Assembly: GCA_002342665.1 (NCBI GenBank)
Contig: DDQK01000041.1
Location: forward strand, 1-53,701
DNA from: Prevotella sp. UBA2444
Lineage (GTDB): Bacteria; Bacteroidota; Bacteroidia; Bacteroidales; Bacteroidaceae
Length of the DNA stretch: 53,701 bases
Reading direction: 5' to 3'
Below the pieces are notes generated by a model that was given only the letters and a program-made list of their open reading frames with translations, did not search any database and was not told where the DNA came from. The stretch's first letter is position 1, and each line of letters opens with the position of its first letter. The translations under genes and the position numbers were made by a program. Shown in pieces: positions 16,771 to 24,542 of the stretch.

Positions 16771-17129
16771 TTCTCAAAGACAATTTCTACACCATCCTTC
16801 GAAAGGATGCTGATGCCATGGCCTACGACATTCGTCTCAATCCTGCTCACACGATCTATCAAGCTCATTTTCCTGGTGAGCCAGTCACTCCGGGTGTTTG
16901 TATCTTGCAGATAGCTCGCGAGTTACTGGAGGACCTTCTTCAACGTCCTCTTGCTGTCAAGTCTGTCAAGAACATGAAGTTCCTCTCGGTGATCTCACCC
17001 CTTGTGACGCCGCAGGTTTCCTGCTGTTTCGAAAAGGTCGGTCAGGATGCTGGTATCGTCAGTGCTCAGGCTACTATCAAGACAAGCGACAAGGAGTTCG
17101 TTAAACTCTCTTTCACGCTGACAGCTTAA
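16767..17129 (+). CDS. Hot-dog dehydratase-like protein 2 (FabZ/FabA-like)
   Basis: A 120-residue hot-dog protein. Its motif HFPGEPVTPGVCILQIARELLEDLL corresponds to the FabZ/FabA active-site strand and helix (HFPGxPVxPG). It retains the Pro-Gly pair, but the usual Glu in the helix is Gln or shifted. It probably dehydrates the 3-hydroxyacyl-ACP in polyene synthesis, alone or with the protein at 12309. It starts within the preceding stop codon and closes the cluster. Confidence 0.82.
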   Translation: MILKDNFYTILRKDADAMAYDIRLNPAHTIYQAHFPGEPVTPGVCILQIARELLEDLLQRPLAVKSVKNMKFLSVISPLVTPQVSCCFEKVGQDAGIVSAQATIKTSDKEFVKLSFTLTA

Positions 17130-17144
17130 CCTCGTACTTCGTCT

Positions 17145-17945
17145 ATGGCTAACCTGATAGAAGTTGTATCGCTGCAACAAGCCGGTGTGGAGATATTCTC
17201 CTCTCTGACGGAAGCTCAGTTGAGAAACAGAGTGGAACCAGAGAAAGGTGTGTTCATCGTGGAGAGTCCCAAGGTGATTCGCGTGGCTCTTGATGCTGGG
17301 TATACTCCTGTAGCACTCCTTTGTGAACGACGGCATATCACAGGTGATGCGGCCGACATCATCCAGCGTTGTGGTGACATTCCCGTCTATACGGGCAGTC
17401 GTGAGTTGCTGGGGAGCCTGACAGGCTATGTACTGACACGTGGGGTTCTCTGTGCGATGAGACGACCTCTGGAGAAGGACCTTCGGAGCGTCGTGGATGG
17501 AAAGCGTCGTGTGGTCGTGATCGACGGTGTGGTGGATACGACGAATATAGGCGCTATCTTCCGTTCGGCAGCCGCTTTAGGGATTGATGCGGTGCTACTG
17601 ACTCGAAATGCATGCGATCCTCTCAACCGCAGGGCTGTCAGAGTGTCGATGGGAAGTGTGTTTCTCGTACCATGGACATGGCTCGACGATTATGCCACGC
17701 TTCGTGAACTTGGTTTCAAGACAGCTGCCATGGCACTGACTGACGATTCGTTGTCAATCGATGATGAGCGACTCCTGACGGAAGAACGACTGGCTATCGT
17801 GATGGGAACGGAGGGTGACGGACTGCCTCGGGAGACGATAGCAGGCGCAGACTATGTGGTGCGCATACCGATGCAGCATGGGGTTGATTCGTTGAATGTT
17901 GCTGCAGCAGCAGCGGTGGCCTTCTGGCAGCTACGTGCCAGATAA
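17145..17945 (+). CDS. SpoU/TrmH-family RNA 2'-O-methyltransferase
   Basis: A 266-residue protein with an N-terminal substrate-binding part (EKGVFIVESPKVIRVAL) and a SPOUT domain. The knot motifs are VVIDGVVDTTNIGAIFRSAAALG (motif 1), AIVMGTEGDGLPRETI (motif 2) and IPMQHGVDSLNVAAAAAVAFWQL (motif 3). It methylates ribose in rRNA or tRNA; the exact site cannot be told. It follows the polyene cluster by 15 bases and may ride on its transcript, but the function is unrelated. Confidence 0.92.
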   Translation: MANLIEVVSLQQAGVEIFSSLTEAQLRNRVEPEKGVFIVESPKVIRVALDAGYTPVALLCERRHITGDAADIIQRCGDIPVYTGSRELLGSLTGYVLTRGVLCAMRRPLEKDLRSVVDGKRRVVVIDGVVDTTNIGAIFRSAAALGIDAVLLTRNACDPLNRRAVRVSMGSVFLVPWTWLDDYATLRELGFKTAAMALTDDSLSIDDERLLTEERLAIVMGTEGDGLPRETIAGADYVVRIPMQHGVDSLNVAAAAAVAFWQLRAR

Positions 17946-17951
17946 GCGGCA

Positions 17952-18821
17952 CTATCTTTGTTTTATCTCACTGGGCTTACACCCCATCTTCGACTTAAAC
18001 TTCGCAGAGAAATAGTCAGGCGACTCGAAATTGAGCCGGTAGGCTATCTCTTTGACGGTGAGGTCGGTCGTAGAGAGCAGCTCCTTGGCACGTTGCAGGC
18101 GTAGCTCCTGCTGGTAGGTGGCTGGAGAAAGTCCGGTAAACTCCTTGAACAGTTTGCGGAAGTTGCTGTAACTGACCCCCATCTCCTCTGCGACATGCTG
18201 GATGGTGAGGTCGCTCTCGAGCGACTGGCGTATGCGCAGGCGGGCACGGTTGATCATGTCTACCTGTTGCTGGTTCTTGCTGAGTTCGATGTTTCGTTCC
18301 AGGGAGTACATCATGCCGATGAGGTGGTTGACGAGTCCTGCCATGACTTGCTGCGAGTAGGCTGCCTCTTCGACGGCCTGCTTGTAGGCTGAGCGGTAAA
18401 GTTCCTCGATGACAGAGGAGTAGCCCACATGGTAGACAGGCTTCTCTGGTGAAAGGAATCCGGCGCGCACACGGTCGTCCATATTGCGGCCACGGAAGCC
18501 AATCCAGTAGCTCTTCCACCCAACGTTCTGCAGGGGATGGTAGGTGTGCCATTCTCCCGGAAAGAGCAGGAACATATCGCCGGGCTTGAGGCGCCTCTCG
18601 CCGCAGTGGGTCGTGCTGAACACTCCCTCGCCCTCAGGGTTGTACAATAGTTGATATTCGTTCAGTATCCGGCCTTTCTCCACATTGAAGTAGTAGCCGT
18701 CTGCGTGACCCTTGGTGGGGTAGGACTCGCCGGGGGCTATCTCCTCATAGCCAACGGTACTCACAGTGAGTCCCCAGAGAGCGTCACGCTCATTTGCCAA
18801 TAGATATTTACTTGTCTGCAC
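17952..18821 (-). CDS. AraC-family transcriptional regulator with cupin sensor domain
   Basis: A 289-residue protein. The N-terminal AraC-type cupin has GERRLKPGDMFLLFPGEWHTYHP and GWKSYWIGFRG. The C-terminal double helix-turn-helix runs from about 185 to 285 (DLTIQHVAEEMGVSYSNFRKLFKEFTGLSPATYQQELRLQRAKELL, then VKEIAYRLNFESPDYFSAKFKSKMGCKPSEI). No receiver domain is present, so it would sense a small ligand directly. It is the last gene of the five-gene signalling operon, six bases after the preceding kinase. It is the only DNA-binding protein there and a candidate output, though no biochemical link is visible. Confidence 0.9.
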   Translation of the reverse strand: MQTSKYLLANERDALWGLTVSTVGYEEIAPGESYPTKGHADGYYFNVEKGRILNEYQLLYNPEGEGVFSTTHCGERRLKPGDMFLLFPGEWHTYHPLQNVGWKSYWIGFRGRNMDDRVRAGFLSPEKPVYHVGYSSVIEELYRSAYKQAVEEAAYSQQVMAGLVNHLIGMMYSLERNIELSKNQQQVDMINRARLRIRQSLESDLTIQHVAEEMGVSYSNFRKLFKEFTGLSPATYQQELRLQRAKELLSTTDLTVKEIAYRLNFESPDYFSAKFKSKMGCKPSEIKQR

Positions 18822-18827
18822 AATAGT

Positions 18828-21638
18828 TTAATTTTTCGTTTCCTTTATTTCTTCACAAGGTATCCAGAACCAGAAGGTGGAGCCGTGGCCCTCGCCTTCG
18901 GAGCTGACACCGATTTCGCCGCCGCAGCGGTCGGCAATGGATTGGCAGATGGAGAGTCCGAGACCTGTGCCCTGTACGAAGTCGTTGAGCTTGACGAATC
19001 GTTCAAACACCTTGGGCTGTTTCTCCTTGGGAATACCGGCTCCCGTGTCCTCACAATAGAAATAGAGACCTTCGCGAGGCTCTGCATCACCCACGGCCCG
19101 CACTTCCTGGCGGTAGCCCACCTTGATGTGACCTTCGTGGGTGTACTTCACGGCGTTGGTCGTGAAATTGGTGAGTACCTGCTGCACACGGCCTTTGTCG
19201 AGCACCGTGCGGAAGCTGGTGTATGGGTTGTCCTTGATGAATTCCACCCCAGGCTCCTGCACGCGCTGGGCGAGTGTCTGGCAGATGTCGTCGAACACCT
19301 GCGCAAAGTCCACCTCCTCGGGTTCGATGGCCAGTGCCTGTCCCATGCTGGAGGCTTCGAGGATATCATTGATCAGACGGAGCAGCATGTCACAGTTGTT
19401 ACGGATGATGCGGATGAACTCCATGCGCTCTTCGGGCTCGTCGATGACAGGCAGCAGGTCTGAGAATCCTACGATGGCATTGAGGGGCGTACGTATCTCG
19501 TGGGTCATATTGGCGAGGAATGCCGACTTCAGGCGTCCCGAGTCTTCTGCTCGCGACGTCTCCTCCTTCAGCCGCTGCTGGGCCTCCATCAGGTCGGTGA
19601 TGATACGGATTACGCCAAACTGCCCTATTAAGCGTCCCTGCTTGTCGTGTAGGGGCATGCCGCTGATGGCAAACCACTCAGGACCATCGGTGATGAGGCC
19701 TCGTTTGAAGTGGTGGACGACGTTGAAGGGCTTGCTCATAATATCCTTATTTGTCATGGCATTGGTCGAGTCGTGTTGCTCTACGTCGTCCATCGCGTCG
19801 ACATATTCGGCAAGAGACATCTCATAATCCACGGTTCGGAGGGAACGTGAGAAACTGATTCGCCTGTCATCCAGATTGGAGCGCCATGCAAACATGTTGC
19901 TGTTGCTGAGTAGGTAGTTTAGCTGTGCCTCATATTGATTTGCCTCGTCGGCCACCTTGCGCATCTCCCGGTCGTGGCGTATCTGCTCGCGGTACATGAT
20001 TCGCTCGTAGCTGATGTCACGTGCCGTAATGGTGAAGTAGCGTATCTGCCCCTCGTCGTTGACCACGGGCTTGATGCGGAACTCGATATAGCTGTCGAGG
20101 CCGATCTCCGAGTAGTACATGTGGTGGCAGACGTGGAACTCGCTGACGTGGTCGAAGTCATCCTTGAAAACGGGTATGTCGAAGAGGGATGTCTTGCGGA
20201 AGTACCGCTCGCCCTCCTCGTCGAAGCGGCACAGTTGGCGCATATTGTCGTTGAGGTCTACCAGATGGCCCTTGTCGTCATAGAACGACATGGCCACCAG
20301 GTTGGTCTTGAACATCTTGATGTATTTCTCTCCAAGTTCCTTGCTGCTGCGCTCCGCCAGAATCTCGCGCGTCACATCCTTGGCACTGTATACGATGTAG
20401 CGGGGCCTGTTGTCCTCTTTCTCTACGATGGCGTTGCCGTGCAGATAGTGCCATTCCTGATTCTCCTCCGTGCCTGAGTTCCAGCGTATCTTGATGTCGT
20501 TCTTGGTGCCTTTCTGCTTGAGCTCATTGATAGCGGCAGTGAATATCTCCTGCTGCCAGGAGAGAATGCGCTTGGTGAACTCCTGCAAGGTCATGCCCTC
20601 ATTGGGTATCAGGCTTCCGTAGACGTTGGTGAGCTTGTCGGTGCTCATGTCGTACTGTACCACGTAGTAGTTGCCCATGCTCAGTGCCTGCGTCATCATG
20701 TTGTTCAGGTCGCTGCTCTTGCGTGTGGCTGCTTTGACGCGTGAACGGATGAGACGGCTGAGGATAAAGCCCATGAAGATGGTGATCACGGCACCGATGA
20801 TGATGAAGAGGGCCATCGGTGAGGAGTCGTCGTGCTCGCGCTCCGGGTGGAACCACTTGTCGCGTAGACGTTCGATTTCTCCCGATTGCTCCAGTCGGGC
20901 GTATTCATCGTCGATCATGTCGATGAGGTCCTTGTCGTAGCCGATGATGCGCAGTTCGCCGGCAGGGATGTCGGTATCGTCGGCCACCAGCAGGCTGTCG
21001 ATGCCGTACTCCTTCATCTTCCATTCGATGGGGCGCTCTCCCCAGAGGAAATACTTGTACTTGCCATTGCGCACGCCGAGCATGGCCTCGCGGGGTGAGT
21101 GGTACTCCATGGTGAACTTGGGCGACGGGTCGTTGGCGAGTATCTCTATGGGTGCATAGTCGTTGTTCTTCACCGTAATCGTGTCTTTTTCCGTCAGACT
21201 GCCGATCTGGGTGAGGGGTTTGGTAGCTACCAGGCGTACGCTCTTCACGCGGTAGAAGTGTGACACGTTGCGTGTCATCACGTAGGGACGCTGCTTATAG
21301 TTGGTCGAAAGGGCGTTGATGAGGTCTGCCTCGCGGTTCTCGAATGTCTCAACGGCCTGATACCACTCCTGCATGACGTAGCGGTGGGGTATCTTCAGAC
21401 GGTGGAAGATCATGTCATACATGTCTATGTTGTAGCCGTCGGGCTTGCCCTTGTCGTTGCTGAACTCATAAGGCGGGAACTCCCAGTCGCACACGATGAC
21501 GAGCGGCCGCTCCTGAGTGTACTCGCGCAACTGCTGCGCCTCGGCAGGGATAGTGAATAGTGAATAGTAGATCGTGAATAGTATCGCTACCACTCTCGCC
21601 ATCCATATCCTATACCATAATATATCTCTCTCCATCAT
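18828..21638 (-). CDS. Sensor histidine kinase with periplasmic solute-binding domain (active-type H-box)
   Basis: The 936-residue protein starts with a signal-peptide-like segment whose core (ILFTIYYSLFTI) is encoded by a 7-bp repeat. A periplasmic SBP_bac_3-type domain follows (about 40-270; PLVIVCDWEFPPYEFSNDKGKPDGYNIDM), then a membrane span near 275-297 and three PAS-like segments (about 310-680). The HisKA domain has FLANMTHEIRTPLNAIVGF (phospho-acceptor His713), and the ATPase domain has an intact N-box (TTNAVKYT), DTGAGIP and GTGLGLSI. There is no receiver domain, so this is not a hybrid kinase. It should sense an amino-acid-like or other small solute. It pairs with the Tyr-type homologue encoded directly upstream. 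Confidence 0.92.
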   Translation of the reverse strand: MMERDILWYRIWMARVVAILFTIYYSLFTIPAEAQQLREYTQERPLVIVCDWEFPPYEFSNDKGKPDGYNIDMYDMIFHRLKIPHRYVMQEWYQAVETFENREADLINALSTNYKQRPYVMTRNVSHFYRVKSVRLVATKPLTQIGSLTEKDTITVKNNDYAPIEILANDPSPKFTMEYHSPREAMLGVRNGKYKYFLWGERPIEWKMKEYGIDSLLVADDTDIPAGELRIIGYDKDLIDMIDDEYARLEQSGEIERLRDKWFHPEREHDDSSPMALFIIIGAVITIFMGFILSRLIRSRVKAATRKSSDLNNMMTQALSMGNYYVVQYDMSTDKLTNVYGSLIPNEGMTLQEFTKRILSWQQEIFTAAINELKQKGTKNDIKIRWNSGTEENQEWHYLHGNAIVEKEDNRPRYIVYSAKDVTREILAERSSKELGEKYIKMFKTNLVAMSFYDDKGHLVDLNDNMRQLCRFDEEGERYFRKTSLFDIPVFKDDFDHVSEFHVCHHMYYSEIGLDSYIEFRIKPVVNDEGQIRYFTITARDISYERIMYREQIRHDREMRKVADEANQYEAQLNYLLSNSNMFAWRSNLDDRRISFSRSLRTVDYEMSLAEYVDAMDDVEQHDSTNAMTNKDIMSKPFNVVHHFKRGLITDGPEWFAISGMPLHDKQGRLIGQFGVIRIITDLMEAQQRLKEETSRAEDSGRLKSAFLANMTHEIRTPLNAIVGFSDLLPVIDEPEERMEFIRIIRNNCDMLLRLINDILEASSMGQALAIEPEEVDFAQVFDDICQTLAQRVQEPGVEFIKDNPYTSFRTVLDKGRVQQVLTNFTTNAVKYTHEGHIKVGYRQEVRAVGDAEPREGLYFYCEDTGAGIPKEKQPKVFERFVKLNDFVQGTGLGLSICQSIADRCGGEIGVSSEGEGHGSTFWFWIPCEEIKETKN
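21553..21585 (-). repeat. 7-bp repeat read as signal-peptide core
   Basis: On the coding strand ACTATTCAC words (one with a small interruption) are translated as LFTIYYSLFTI in the hydrophobic leader of the kinase at 18828-21638. Confidence 0.85.
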
Positions 21639-21640
21639 TT

Positions 21641-21693
21641 CATTTTTATACTATTCACTATTCACTACTCACTATTCACTATTCACTATTCAC
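21641..21693 (-). repeat. 7-bp GTGAATA repeat between the two solute-binding kinases
   Basis: About six units of GTGAATA/GTGAGTA run from the upstream gene's TGA stop (supplied by the first unit) nearly to the next gene's start. In the sense direction this strand is full of TGA and TAG. Confidence 0.85.
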
Positions 21694-24512
21694 TTCCTCA
21701 CTATTTCGCTTGTCTTGCAGGGCAGGGTGACCCATACGGTGGTACCTTTGCCGTGTGTCGACTTGATATTGATGCTGCCTCCCATCTGCTGCATCAGTTC
21801 GTAGCAGATGCTCAGCCCCAGTCCGGAGCCTGTGTTGGCACCTGTGGCGAAGCGCTCAAAGAGGGTGGGCAGGAATTTCTCTTCGATGCCTTCGCCCGTA
21901 TCGTCGACGGCTATGATCAGACGGTCGCCGATGTAGTCGATACGTGTCCTGACAAAGCCTTGCGTCGTGTGCTGACAAGCATTGGTGACGATCTGGTCTA
22001 TGACGATGCCCAGGTTCTGGGCGTCGATGTCTACCACGAGTTGCTTGTAGGGATTCTCTATGATGTACTCCACGCCGTCTTGTCGCAGGTTCTCCCAGCT
22101 GGCGTTGCAGTCGACCTCGAAGAGCTGGGCGAAGTCGGTGAACTCTGTCTTGATCTCTATCATCTGTGCGTCGAGGCGAGAGAGGAAGAGGATGTTGTTG
22201 ATGAGTTTCAGCAGGTTGCGCGAGTTCTCCTTGATCTGCTCTACGAATACGACCTCGTCGTCGCTGCTGTGCTCCATCTGGAATAGTTCTGCGAATCCCA
22301 CGACGGTGTTCAGCGGCGTGCGTATCTCGTAGCTCATGTTGCGCAGGAAGGCGTTCTTCACTGTCTCCACCTCCTGGGCCTTGGCTGACTCTTTCGCCAG
22401 TTCGTTCTCCGTGTGCTTCATCTCGCTCACGTCGCGGCACATACCGAAGTAGTTGGCCACCTTGCCACTGTCGTCCACGAGGGGCACGAAGTGTATCTGC
22501 AGGCAGAGAGGATAGCCTTCCCTGACGCGCAGTGTCGTCTCTATGGTGGTGTTGATGGGACTTATGGCATGGTTGTCCATACTGTTGAGGATGCGCTGTG
22601 CCATGTGCTTGTGCTTGTCGCTGACGAGTGCCAGTGCGCGCGTCTGGGTGAGGCTGTACTGCTCGTGGCCTATTTCGTTGTAGATGGTCAGCGTGTGGGT
22701 ATTGGCCGAGTAGTTCACCATGCGTATTCCTCCCACCTTGAGCACGTAGTTGATGTTCTGTATGTAGCTGGTCACCTCCTCATTGGCCTTGGTGAGCTGC
22801 CGCAGGTTCTCCTGCTTGCGGTTGTAGCTGTTGGCCACCTCGGTGACGTTGCGCCCCGTGCCGTAGATGCACAGCAGCCGGTGGTTCTGGTCGTAGATGG
22901 GCATCAGCTGTAGCTCGTAGTATAGCTGCCCGCGCCTGAGGTGCTTGTTGAGTGCCCGCTCGTCGTCGGCTGACTTGAAGATCTGCGTGAGGTGTATCGG
23001 CTCCAGCTTCTGCAGGTCGACGTCGCCTTTGCCCAGCACATCGGCGATTGTGATTTTCTTGGCGATGATGGCATCCTTGCCTCCCTCGAAGGCGGCGCCT
23101 GCCTTCTGGTTCATGTCGGTGAGGATGCCGTTCTCGTCGTAGTACACCATGTCGATCATGGCGCTATTGAAGATGGCCTGGTAGCGGAGCATGGCGTCTT
23201 CTGCCTTCTGTTGCATCTGCCGCTCTTCTGTGATGTCGCTGCGGGTACCGATGATGACCGAGGGGCGTCCGCTCTTCTGACGGCGCAACACGGACAGTGC
23301 GATGGTGAACTCGCGGTCCTCGCCGCCTTCACCTTTGTCCTTGGCGCTCATTTCGAGTGTCACGTTCTCCTTTTCCTGGCGCACCAGCTGGTTGATGGCC
23401 TCCGTGAGCCGTTCGAAGTCCTCTCTGCGGTAGCGCTGCGAGAACTCCAGGATGGTGTAGTTGCGCTCGGCCTTGCCTTCCTTGTCCATCCAGGTGAAGG
23501 TCTTCGTCGGGATGTCGTAGGTCCAGAAGCGCACGTTACTGGTGTTGAGCACGAGCGACAGTCGGGCGTTCTTCTTCTGCAAGTCTTTCGATACTCTCTT
23601 CTCCTGTATGCGATAGAACAGATAGTAGAGCAGCGAGATGACGGCCAGCACGGCCAGTGCCACTGCCAGTTTCCATATCCACGAGGGGATGCCTGTCTCT
23701 GTGCGCTCGGGGTAGAACCACTTGTTCTGGATGGGCTGTAGCTGTTCCTCGCTATAAAGGAGCTTGTATACGCTGTCCAACTGTTGCAGCAGGTGACTGT
23801 TGTTCGACATGAACTTATATTCTCCATGCGGGATGTCGATGGGCGTGAGCTGCAGGTTGGTGGCCTGATATTTCTGGATAAGCCACTTGAGCGACATCGT
23901 GTTCCACACGATCTCACACTCGGGGTCGCTGTTGGCCTTCAGGATGGCATCCTTCATGTCTTCGTAGCCTTCGGCATTGCTGCCCCATCCGTTGTCCTTC
24001 ATCAGGTGGTGGCTGAAACTGCCCTCGTGTACGATGACGCGATATTTGCTCAAGTCTCCGATAGCTCTGACCTTAGGCTGTGACCCTTTCTGGTGTACCA
24101 CGCTGTGGGTGAAGAGGTTCAGCACCGACTTGCCGTAGAGGGCGAAGTCGTCGTGGAATTTGGCGTCCATACCCATCATCAGGTCTGAGTGGCCTTCCTT
24201 CAGGTCTTCCAAGGCCTCGCTGGTGGGCTTGAGCTTGATCACGTAGGGAATGTCAAGCCGCTTGCAGATCAGTTTCAGCAAGTCGATGTTGTAACCCACT
24301 TGCTCTCCGTTCTCGTTGAGGAACGAATAGGGCCACAAGTCCCACGCATCCTCGTAGACGAGCGGGCGTTCCGTGCTGAAGCTGATGATGCTGTCGGGGG
24401 CATTATCGGCCTTAGCCGATAATGGAGTGAATAATGAATAGTGAATAGTGAATAGTATCGTCACCATTCTCACCACTCGTATCCTATACCTTATTATATT
24501 ATTATTTGTCAT
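21690..24512 (-). CDS. Kinase-like membrane sensor with periplasmic solute-binding domain; Tyr replaces the phospho-acceptor His
   Basis: The 940-residue homologue of the downstream kinase has a leader whose core TILFTIHYSLFT comes from the 7-bp repeat. A SBP_bac_3-like periplasmic domain follows (about 40-270; DAWDLWPYSFLNENGEQVGYNIDLLKLI), then a membrane span near 280-300 (IPSWIWKLAVALAVLAVISLLYYLF) and PAS-like segments. Its H-box reads LRNMSYEIRTPLNTVVGF: position 728 is Tyr (TAC at 22331-22329) where His is required for autophosphorylation. The ATPase domain looks usable, with N-box IVTNACQHT, DDTGEGIE and GSGLGLSI. It may act as a pseudokinase or as a trans-acting ATPase subunit for the His-type partner. 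There is no receiver domain. Confidence 0.9.
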   Translation of the reverse strand: MTNNNIIRYRIRVVRMVTILFTIHYSLFTPLSAKADNAPDSIISFSTERPLVYEDAWDLWPYSFLNENGEQVGYNIDLLKLICKRLDIPYVIKLKPTSEALEDLKEGHSDLMMGMDAKFHDDFALYGKSVLNLFTHSVVHQKGSQPKVRAIGDLSKYRVIVHEGSFSHHLMKDNGWGSNAEGYEDMKDAILKANSDPECEIVWNTMSLKWLIQKYQATNLQLTPIDIPHGEYKFMSNNSHLLQQLDSVYKLLYSEEQLQPIQNKWFYPERTETGIPSWIWKLAVALAVLAVISLLYYLFYRIQEKRVSKDLQKKNARLSLVLNTSNVRFWTYDIPTKTFTWMDKEGKAERNYTILEFSQRYRREDFERLTEAINQLVRQEKENVTLEMSAKDKGEGGEDREFTIALSVLRRQKSGRPSVIIGTRSDITEERQMQQKAEDAMLRYQAIFNSAMIDMVYYDENGILTDMNQKAGAAFEGGKDAIIAKKITIADVLGKGDVDLQKLEPIHLTQIFKSADDERALNKHLRRGQLYYELQLMPIYDQNHRLLCIYGTGRNVTEVANSYNRKQENLRQLTKANEEVTSYIQNINYVLKVGGIRMVNYSANTHTLTIYNEIGHEQYSLTQTRALALVSDKHKHMAQRILNSMDNHAISPINTTIETTLRVREGYPLCLQIHFVPLVDDSGKVANYFGMCRDVSEMKHTENELAKESAKAQEVETVKNAFLRNMSYEIRTPLNTVVGFAELFQMEHSSDDEVVFVEQIKENSRNLLKLINNILFLSRLDAQMIEIKTEFTDFAQLFEVDCNASWENLRQDGVEYIIENPYKQLVVDIDAQNLGIVIDQIVTNACQHTTQGFVRTRIDYIGDRLIIAVDDTGEGIEEKFLPTLFERFATGANTGSGLGLSICYELMQQMGGSINIKSTHGKGTTVWVTLPCKTSEIVRK
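24424..24456 (-). repeat. 7-bp TATTCAC repeat read as signal-peptide core
   Basis: On the coding strand consecutive ACTATTC units are translated as ILFTIHYSLFT within the leader of the Tyr-type kinase. Three units (21 bases) spell the heptapeptide YSLFTIH. Confidence 0.88.
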
Positions 24513-24542
24513 TACTATTCACTAATCACTAATCACTATTCA
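24513..24542 (-). repeat. 7-bp GTGAATA/GTGATTA repeat at a kinase gene junction
   Basis: Four units overlap the TAG stop of the upstream kinase (24536) and fill the 23-base gap before the next ATG. Confidence 0.85.
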
